NCBI GenBank assembly: GCA_023853785.1
Contig: JAJIRX010000381.1
Coordinates: 1-11,529, forward strand
Reading direction: 5' to 3'
DNA length: 11,529 bases
From: Psilocybe azurescens
Taxonomy: Eukaryota > Basidiomycota > Agaricomycetes > Agaricales > Agrocybaceae
Of the stretch, positions 6,193 to 11,529 are shown in pieces. Within the stretch, counting starts at the first letter, position 1. Each line of letters starts with the position of its first letter. The notes beneath the pieces were generated by a model. The model worked only from the letters and a program-made list of their open reading frames with translations. It did not search any database and was not told the DNA's origin. The position numbers were made by a program, and so were the translations under genes.

Positions 6193-7013
6193 GTCAAACC
6201 ATCCAGGACCTTCCGGTTAGAATTTTGAGTTTCAACTGCGCAAAGTCCAGCCTAAGTGTAGAAACTATTCTCAAACATTTTGTATTAGCATACGATATTG
6301 TTTTCATCCAAGAACCTCCTTGGAGGTTTGTACGCACCGCACTGTCCACTTCTCGTAAGTCTGGCAATGATGTTATCAGCGCCCCATTGCATCCAGCTTG
6401 GTTGCCTATGGTACGCAATCTCAAACCTGATACTCGCCCCAAGGGTTATGGCATACGTGTCTAACCGCTTTGAAGGAGTTTCGCTCTCGATGTGTCACAA
6501 TCTTATCGATCATCGTGATGTTTTAATCCTCAGCCTGTTCGCAAACAGACAGAGCTATAATTTAATGAACATCTATTCTGATGAAACCCACACGGCCGCT
6601 CTCCTCCTTGAGGAGGAGGCGGCTTCACTCCACCCTTCATATATGGGGGTGACTTTAACATCCACTCCCAGGAATGGGATGGAGGCCATCGCGGCCATCC
6701 AGGAGTTGCCACTCAACTCCTCAACACTGCAGCAGAACTAGGCTTGCAACGGGCTCCTTTTGTGAACCCGGGGCCAACATTTTACCCCCGCATCCAAGGC
6801 TTTTGCTCAACAGTGATTGACTTGGTATTCGTGTAACCGGACCAAACCTTGACGGGCGTAGGTCACCCGGGTACACAATGCCATGGGCGAAGTCGGATCA
6901 TATCCCGCTTCGCTACCACTTTATCGATCTCTGCTGATTCTGGAGCCACGCCCCGCAGAGCTCTCAAAGCCGACAAAGAGGAGCAAATCCAATTCGTCAG
7001 AGTCATTGAGGGA
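6189..7013 (+). pseudogene. LINE copy C ORF2: AP-type endonuclease domain
   Basis: The N-terminal endonuclease of ORF2 starts MSQTIQDLPVRILSFNCAKS. Motifs seen are SFN, FIQEPPW (catalytic Glu), GDFNIHSQEWD (GGT at 6648-6650 begins it, frame 3), FCSTVIDLVFV, and SDHIPL (from 6893, frame 2). Defects: an extra C near 6434-6440 relative to copy B (frame 3 to 1), a second indel near 6641-6648 that restores frame 3, a TAA at 6834-6836 where copy B has CAA, and another frame change between 6840 and 6890. The motif set is complete and residues are well conserved, so the domain was under selection in the source element and the breaks are recent decay. The linker to the RT continues with LKADKEEQIQFVRVIEGE, the point where copy B is cut. 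Confidence 0.87.
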
Positions 7014-9173
7014 GAGTTTGCCATGAAAGTGGATGAACACGCTCCTCTCAACACACCCGACCAGATTGACGCGAGTGGCACAAGCTGTCGCTGAGTCGTT
7101 CTCTGCAGCATGGGAAACCTGCTCCAGAGAGGTCACTATAACGAGGTGCTCGAAACCGTGGGGGACGGATGAGTGCTCAGTCGCGCTTCAGGCTTATCAG
7201 GAACATGGTCTCCCGGGAGGACTGGAAGCTCTACCGAAAGGCGGTCAAAAACACCAAATGGGTTTTCTTTGATTCCAGAATCACAGAAATATCCATTACC
7301 AACAAGCGCACTTGGGACCTCATGTCCTGGGTCCAACAGCGCAAGTTACCCCTGTGCGAGGCTATTCAATATCAGGGGCAGCCTTGCCACGCCCTTCCTC
7401 AGTTGTGGGATGCCCTCCACAACACTTATAACTCGGCATCGGACCGCGCGTTCAACATTGACATACTCGACACCATCCCAGATATGCCCGTTCGTGGATG
7501 GGTCCCATTCTCTGCACTTGAGATGCGAGAGGTGCTGGCCTCTTGTTCCAATGTGTCGGCCCCAGGGCCGGACCACATTAAGTGGTCCCATCTTAAGATG
7601 TTGATGCGTGGGCCCACCCATGTCTTTACCGTCTTACTCGCTTGCCAATGCCTGCCTCAGGGTGGGGCACTGGCCTAAGCACTTCAAGGAGTCCATGTCG
7701 GTTATCATCCCGAAACTGAACAAGCCCTCCTACTCTGCCCCAAAGGCATTCAGGCCCATTGTGCTTCTGAATACCGTTGGTAAATTGATTGAGAAAATGC
7801 TTTCCAATCGCATTCAGTTCAACGGCGTTGCTTCAGACGTCTTCCATCCAAATCAGATCGAAGGGATCTGTCAATGATCCACTGAAGATGCCGGCCATAT
7901 CCTGACGCACATGGTGCATGCTGGGTGGGCCAAGGGACTCAAGACTAGTGTCATTGCTTTTGATGTCACTCAGTTCTTCCTGTTGCTCAACCATGAGGTA
8001 CTCATGGCCATCCTCCGGAAGCTAGGGTTTAGCGACAATGTCGTTAAATTCTTCTCCCATTACCTGGTCGGTCGCTCTACGCAGTATGCGTGGGGTGACT
8101 TCATCTCGGACATTTGCCAGGCAGATGTAGGAGTGGGACAGGGCTCTGCCCTGTCCCCGGTCCTCTCTGCTCTTTACCTTACCCTCATCATGAGGCTATT
8201 CGAGCTGGATCCACTCACTTGTGGGTGCTTCCTGCTCTCATATGTTGATGACGGCACTCTTGTGGTGCAATCAAAGTCTCTTCTCGACAACTGTGAAGCC
8301 CTTAAACAGGCTTATGGTGTCATATTCGAATTGTTCAATAAATTTGGACTCGCACTGGAGCACGACAAGTCTGAAGTATTCCACTTCGACAGGTCGCACT
8401 CCAAAGACAACCCCCTGTCAATCTGGGCTATGCACCGTATACTGGCGCGATCCCTCTCAAACCCAAGCTGTACTGGCAGTACTTGGGTTTCTACTTGATC
8501 GCAAGCTCACTTTTACTGAGCATGTCGGATATTACTCCACCAAGGCTTTGTCTACCGTCAAGGCGATGAAGATGCTTGGTAGTTCCACTCGGGGTCTGCG
8601 CCCTGTCCAGAAGCACGTCCTCTATCAGCGCCTACGTACTTCCCATAGTTACGTATGGCTTTCGTCTCTGGTACTTTGCAGCTGCTCGCTGCAAAGGTGC
8701 CCTTCATCATCTCTCTACAATGCAGCGTTCCACTGCATTGTGGATTACTGGTGCATTCCGCACCTCTCCGACTGAGTGGAGTGGAGGCCCTTGCAGGCCT
8801 CCCCCTGATCAATCTTCTTCTTCGCCGCCTGTCTGAGCGAGCTGATTATCGGTTTGCCACTCTGACCCCGACCCATCCTGTGAGAGCCTTCCTCTCTCGC
8901 TTTAACTGCAGCACTATCGCGCCGCACCCTACTCTTTTGATCCAGACTATGTCCGAACCGGAGATCTTCCGCACTAGTGGGACTCTGTTTGAGTCCGACA
9001 CTAATTTTCTTGCTCTGACGGAGACCCTACTCCCGATGAACCCGCTCTCCAGGCCAGGTGTTCGACTTATGGACCACTTTGCGGACCAAGTCCATTTTGA
9101 TGACTGCAAGATTTCTTGTGGCGACGCCGACAAGGAATTAAAGCAGTGCACCAAACACCTCGACAAACTCTGA
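7014..9173 (+). pseudogene. LINE copy C ORF2: reverse transcriptase domain and thumb
   Basis: RNA-dependent DNA polymerase that copies the element RNA at the nicked target. The linker includes SKPWGTDECSVAL (about 7155-7195). RT blocks are SAPGPDHIKWSHLK (about 7555-7600, frame 2), VIIPKLNKPSYSAPKAFRPI then LLNTVGKLIEKML (frame 3), block A IAFDVTQFF with Asp at 7962-7964, block B GVGQGSALSPVL from 8130, block C SYVDDGTL with the catalytic pair at 8247-8252, and block D LALEHDKSEVFHF. All three catalytic Asp are present in one stretch, 7911-8498. Breaks: a frame change near 7660, TGA at 7875-7877 (where relatives have Arg, so probably CGA to TGA), frame changes near 8425, 8470-8490, 8630 and 8780, and TGA at 9171-9173 (CGT in copy A). 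The enzyme is recognisable but inactive as encoded. Confidence 0.9.
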
Positions 9174-9640
9174 GATAAGATCTCGGAGAATATCGGGACC
9201 TACTATGCAGGGACAGATGCAAGTCTGCCCCTCTCAGGACGGTATCAAGCCATTGCAGCCTCCATCCTGTTCAGCAGCGGCGTTGAGGCGCTGGCGCGCT
9301 AGACATGTCGCAGGCAAAGTCACCGCCCCAGATGCGGAGCTATATGCCATCCGTTCTGCAATCGTCAATGCGACTTCACGTGACGACTGCACAGACATTT
9401 TCATCTTCACAGACTTCGATGGCATCTGCCCGTCGAGCAGTCGATCCCTCCATCCACTCGGACACTCCGTGGCTGTCTGCGAGGCTCTTCAGACCTGGTT
9501 CACCCATAAGGATGGCCAGTCAATTACCTTTGTGTACGTCCCCTCACGGCTGCAGTGGGACTTGCACTTTAAAGCACACGAGTACGCAACCAAACTCAAA
9601 GTCGCACTGGGCCCATGCCCAGCTACATCATTGACAGCCT
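9174..9640 (+). pseudogene. LINE copy C ORF2: RNase H domain
   Basis: RNase H with Asp in GTDAS (9210-9224, frame 3), Glu at 9337-9339 in PDAELYAIRSA and Asp at 9412-9414 in FIFTD (frame 1). A WDLHFKAHEYATKL segment follows, with His in place of the usual fourth acidic residue, as in copy A. The frame 3 part meets a TAG after ALAR near 9300; copy A shows the intact reading (RARHVAGKV), so an indel lies just before it. After FTD an extra T and later compensating losses change FTDSMASARR of copy A into FTDFDGICPSS before frame 1 is regained at HSVAVCEAL. This domain normally removes RNA from the RNA:DNA hybrid. Confidence 0.8.
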
Positions 9641-10044
9641 GTGCATGCAGGCTGCCCTCTCTGCGGCGCTTCTTGGAATGTTATGTTCCAAGACCCCAAA
9701 TATCGAGGACGGAACTTTCTCCAACTCAAAACAGTCGACGGGGCCGTTGCACAGCCCAGGGGCAAAAAAACCCCTGGGTTCACTTCGCAAACATGAGCTC
9801 CCCACAGCTCTACGCACGCATGTGTAGGTGTATTCTGAATCATGCGCCCATCGGGTCTTATTATTCCCAGTTCAATCTCAACGATGGTCATACATCGTGC
9901 CTGTGTGGGTGTCCTTGGGAAACCCGCACACATATCCTCACCTGCAAAGGACTTATCGTCCTCCCAGGACTTATCGTCCTCCCAGGACTTGCGAGCTTAA
10001 GCAGCCGACTACGTTGTGCTACCTTCACTCATTCTTGGAGATGA
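9641..10044 (+). pseudogene. LINE copy C ORF2: C-terminal region with CCHC-like motif
   Basis: The end of ORF2 runs in frame 1 to TGA at 10042-10044. Conserved blocks NPWVHFANMSSPQLYARMCRC and NHAPIGSYYSQFN precede the cluster CLCGCPWETRTHILTC (9898-9945), the same spacing as in copy A, with Leu for Pro after the first Cys. The upstream YRGR-type block is disturbed by indels around 9650-9710. An 18-nt in-frame tandem duplication (9951-9986) adds six residues (LIVLPG repeated) compared with copy A. The motif probably binds nucleic acid. The last 130 or so residues are continuous, so this is among the less damaged parts of copy C. Confidence 0.78.
9951..9986 (+). repeat. 18-nt perfect tandem duplication in ORF2 tail
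   Basis: The unit ACTTATCGTCCTCCCAGG occurs twice in a row (9951-9968, 9969-9986). Copy A has one unit at the same place. It is in frame, so it adds six amino acids without breaking the reading. It was probably produced by replication slippage in copy C or its source. Confidence 0.95.
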
Positions 10045-10676
10045 ACCCAAAAGTGTTCGCCTTCCGCTCAGCTCCCCTTGCGGGTGTCGGTTGACAACTG
10101 ACGTTGGGCATTGTGGGGGGAGTCTTCGTTTGGCGGTCGTGATTGGCATGGGCCAATTATCCGTTTGGCTCGTGGTTGTTTGAGAATTCCTGGGAAGGGC
10201 CGTTTCGGTGGGGCTTGGCTCACCACTGGCATTGGTGTTCGACTCACCTACCCCACTCAGGACCTAGGCCATGTTACGAATGGCGTTGAGTATGCGGGAA
10301 CTAGGGAGAGCTGGTACTGCTAGTCTCGGCTGCTGGACTTGGGCGCCCCCCACCCTTGTTAGTTATCCCCTGCTGGTGCTGCATCTGCTTCACCCCAGGC
10401 TTCCTAAGGCTAGGGTCACTCCTATCCTATATCCCGCGAGGTTGTTCTTTGTAGATAAGCTAGTTCTTCTCTTTCTCACTCTGCATCGAGGTTGGCGTTA
10501 CATCCCCACATTAGTTACCCCGTTATGTGTTCAGCACGGTCATTTATCGTAGGCTTCAGTGTTTCCAACGGACTCTTAGTAGTTTCGGCGAACAGTTTCT
10601 TAGTAGTTACCTGGTCAGGCATTTGTACTTAGCGACCGGACTGGTTTCAGCGCACTGGTATACAAATTGATGATTT
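10045..10676 (+). other. LINE copy C 3' untranslated region
   Basis: About 630 nt without coding signal, co-linear with copy A 1378-2007. The last part (from GTGTTCAGCACGGTCATTTA onward) is nearly identical in both copies, including the paired CTTAGTAGTT repeats. Here the short inverted repeat of copy A is weakened, as GGTCG has become GGTCA. Strong conservation at the very 3' end fits a recognition site for the element's own RT, but this is inferred. Confidence 0.75.
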
Positions 10677-10685
10677 AAAAAAAAA
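10677..10685 (+). repeat. Poly(A) tail of LINE copy C
   Basis: Nine A residues follow TGATTT, as in copy A. The tail ends directly at Copia integrase coding sequence (GATCACTTTCC). The shorter length compared with copy A may reflect age or a short initial tail. Confidence 0.88.
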
Positions 10686-10932
10686 GATCACTTTCCTTGA
10701 TGACTGTACCAAGCTGCATGCTGTAATGTTCTTAAAGCAAAGAGTGACGCTTTTGAGGCTTTTAAGACGTTCAAAGCTTATGCAGAGAACCAGCTCAACG
10801 CTAAAATCAAGGCTATTCAATATGACAAGGCTGGGGAATATATGTCAGCTGCTTCCATCAAATTCACTGATCAGTGCGGCATTGTACAACGTCACAGCAC
10901 CAGGAACAGACCCCAGCAGAATGGAGTTGCAG
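10686..10932 (+). pseudogene. Copia integrase core fragment
   Basis: Fragment of the catalytic core of a Ty1/Copia integrase, which joins retrotransposon DNA to the host genome. It begins ITFLDDCTKLHAV (frame 1) with the first catalytic Asp in FLDDC. After a one-base loss near 10738-10743 it continues in frame 3: SDAFEAFKTFKAYAENQLNA, then IQYDKAGEYMSA with the second catalytic Asp, KFTDQCGIVQRH and NRPQQNGVA. Related proteins continue NGVAE, where the Glu is the third catalytic residue; here the sequence switches to LINE copy D after the first base of that codon. Both ends are element junctions: a LINE poly(A) on the left and a LINE 5' end on the right. It may come from the same Copia family as the 2036-2745 piece. 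Confidence 0.85.
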
Positions 10933-11075
10933 CATCCTTTCTTGTTCCGGTACTGCCACATAGCCACTGTGAGAAAAACTTGCTCATCGTCAACAAAGTT
11001 CTCAACGAAGATCTACTTGGGTAACCATCCCCAGCATTACCACCACAGGCAGTATTAGCTTGGGTCTCCACAGCT
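10933..11075 (+). promoter_or_regulatory. LINE copy D 5' untranslated region / presumed internal promoter
   Basis: The 143 nt from the shared 5' terminus to the ORF1 ATG, the same length as in copy C. Conserved blocks are CCTTTCTTGTTCCGGTACTG, CTTGGGTAACCA and TAGCTT.GGTCTC. As in copy C, promoter function is inferred from position only. Confidence 0.5.
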
Positions 11076-11529
11076 ATGCTGCCTAAACAGCAACCCACAA
11101 GGCCACCGTCCCCCTTTCAGACGGCGGCCTCCAGAGTCAAACCATCCGCAGCTCAACTTTCGTCGACTGCATCCCCGGCTCAAACAGCGAGCACTCCCGC
11201 TGTTTGAGAAACCTATAGTCAAGGCCCAGTCCCTGCTTCACGTGGGGCACGCACCGCCCAACCCAGTCGCTCTGCCACGTCGTTGAGGCAGAGTTCTCGT
11301 CATTATACTCTCACGGTTACTGCCAGGGACAACACTGCCCAGCCCTCCGACGCTCTGTCACCCGCAAGGTCTGAGGACGAAGATATGGACGACCCCCTCT
11401 TACCTAGCACTCAGTTACGGAGATTCCGACGTGGTAGAAGATAGTCAAAGGATTATTGGGGCACTCAGAACGATCGTGGGGTATGTCAACTCCTCACACA
11501 TCAATCTTCATTCATCCCCCATGGGGGCA
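11076..11529 (+). pseudogene. LINE copy D ORF1, N-terminal part with premature stop
   Basis: ORF1 starts at ATG 11076 (MLPKQQPTRPPSPFQ) and stops after 43 codons at TGA 11205-11207. Copy C has CGA at this position, so the stop fits a CpG to TpG change. Past the stop the same frame continues (ETYSQGPVPASRGARTAQPS, then a Ser/Arg-rich part) until a one-base loss near 11388-11395, after which the reading GDSDVVEDS-like block is in another frame. The protein is the Ser/Pro-rich N-terminal part of the gag-like ORF1 protein; no zinc knuckle is reached before the window ends. The copy is not functional as it stands. Confidence 0.78.

Larger units (their letters stand above)
4103..10685 (+). mobile_element. 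LINE copy C, end-to-end non-LTR retrotransposon (about 6.6 kb)
   Basis: This is the one copy that contains every part: 5'UTR (4103-4245), ORF1 (4246-6192), ORF2 (6189-10044), 3'UTR and poly(A). The 5' boundary is supported by copy D, which starts with the same bases (CA then C or T then CCTTTCTTG). The 3' boundary is the A tail, as in copy A. Domain order is zinc-knuckle ORF1, APE endonuclease, RT, RNase H and C-terminal CCHC, which fits Tad1/I-group LINEs. Both ORFs are interrupted many times, so it is a pseudo-element. The left flank is LINE B and the right flank is Copia integrase; I see no target-site duplication. Confidence 0.88.
10933..11529 (+). mobile_element. LINE copy D, 5' part (cut by window edge)
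   Basis: This is the 5' end of another LINE copy, starting with the same terminal bases as copy C at 4103 and running through the 5'UTR into ORF1 to the window edge (equivalent to copy C about 4703). Similarity is uneven: nearly identical in some stretches and about one quarter different around 11119-11210. It starts inside Copia integrase. The rest of the element lies outside the window, so its 3' end and target duplication cannot be judged. Confidence 0.85.

Noticed and set aside
4090..10700. Target-site duplication around copy C
   Set aside because: The flanks GTCATTGAGGGA and GATCACTTTCC share no convincing repeat, and they belong to different elements.
10842..11024. Open frame running from Copia integrase across the junction into LINE copy D
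   Set aside because: It is a chance fusion of the integrase end with 5'UTR sequence; the LINE part is noncoding in copy C.
1..11529. CRISPR array, tRNA, rRNA, bacterial operon, or a defence or toxin system
   Set aside because: There are no regularly spaced short repeats, no cloverleaf-like or rRNA-like sequence was seen, and every coding piece is explained by two retrotransposon families.

Overview
The window looks like transposon-dense chromatin from a filamentous fungus, most probably an agaricomycete-type basidiomycete. This is inferred from resemblance to element families I recognise: a Tad1/I-like two-ORF LINE and a Ty1/Copia element of the kind common in mushroom genomes. No host gene, tRNA, rRNA, CRISPR array or bacterial signal was seen. 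Every recognisable coding piece lies on the + strand, and nearly all are decayed.

Layout. (1) 1-2035: LINE copy A, the 3' part only (end of the reverse transcriptase (RT) region, RNase H, C-terminal CCHC, 3'UTR, 28-nt poly(A)). (2) 2036-about 3049: 3' part of a Copia element (end of RT plus RNase H in one open 236-aa frame, polypurine tract, start of the 3' LTR), abutting copy A's poly(A) directly. (3) about 3050-4102: LINE copy B, truncated at both ends (last ORF1 zinc knuckle, endonuclease). (4) 4103-10685: LINE copy C, the only end-to-end copy (about 6.6 kb): 5'UTR, ORF1 with three zinc knuckles, ORF2 with endonuclease, RT, RNase H and C-terminal CCHC, 3'UTR, 9-nt poly(A). It carries many frameshifts and several stops. 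(5) 10686-10932: Copia integrase core fragment. (6) 10933-11529: 5' end of LINE copy D (5'UTR and ORF1 start), cut by the window edge.

How the parts work together. In an active LINE of this type, the ORF1 protein coats the RNA. ORF2 nicks the target with its endonuclease and copies the RNA by target-primed reverse transcription; RNase H may remove the template. In copy C the ORF1 stop and ORF2 start overlap as ATGA, which suggests coupled translation. No copy in this window could make intact ORF1 or ORF2 as it stands.

The notable points are structural. Two LINE poly(A) tails run straight into internal Copia sequence. Two LINE copies share the same 5' terminus; one of these begins inside the codon expected to encode the Copia integrase catalytic glutamate. 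Copy C is flanked by two unrelated elements, so it is not a simple insertion. Differences between copies are mostly CpG to TpG/CpA transitions, as expected from deamination of methylated cytosine. I found no evidence for a new defence, metabolic or regulatory system.
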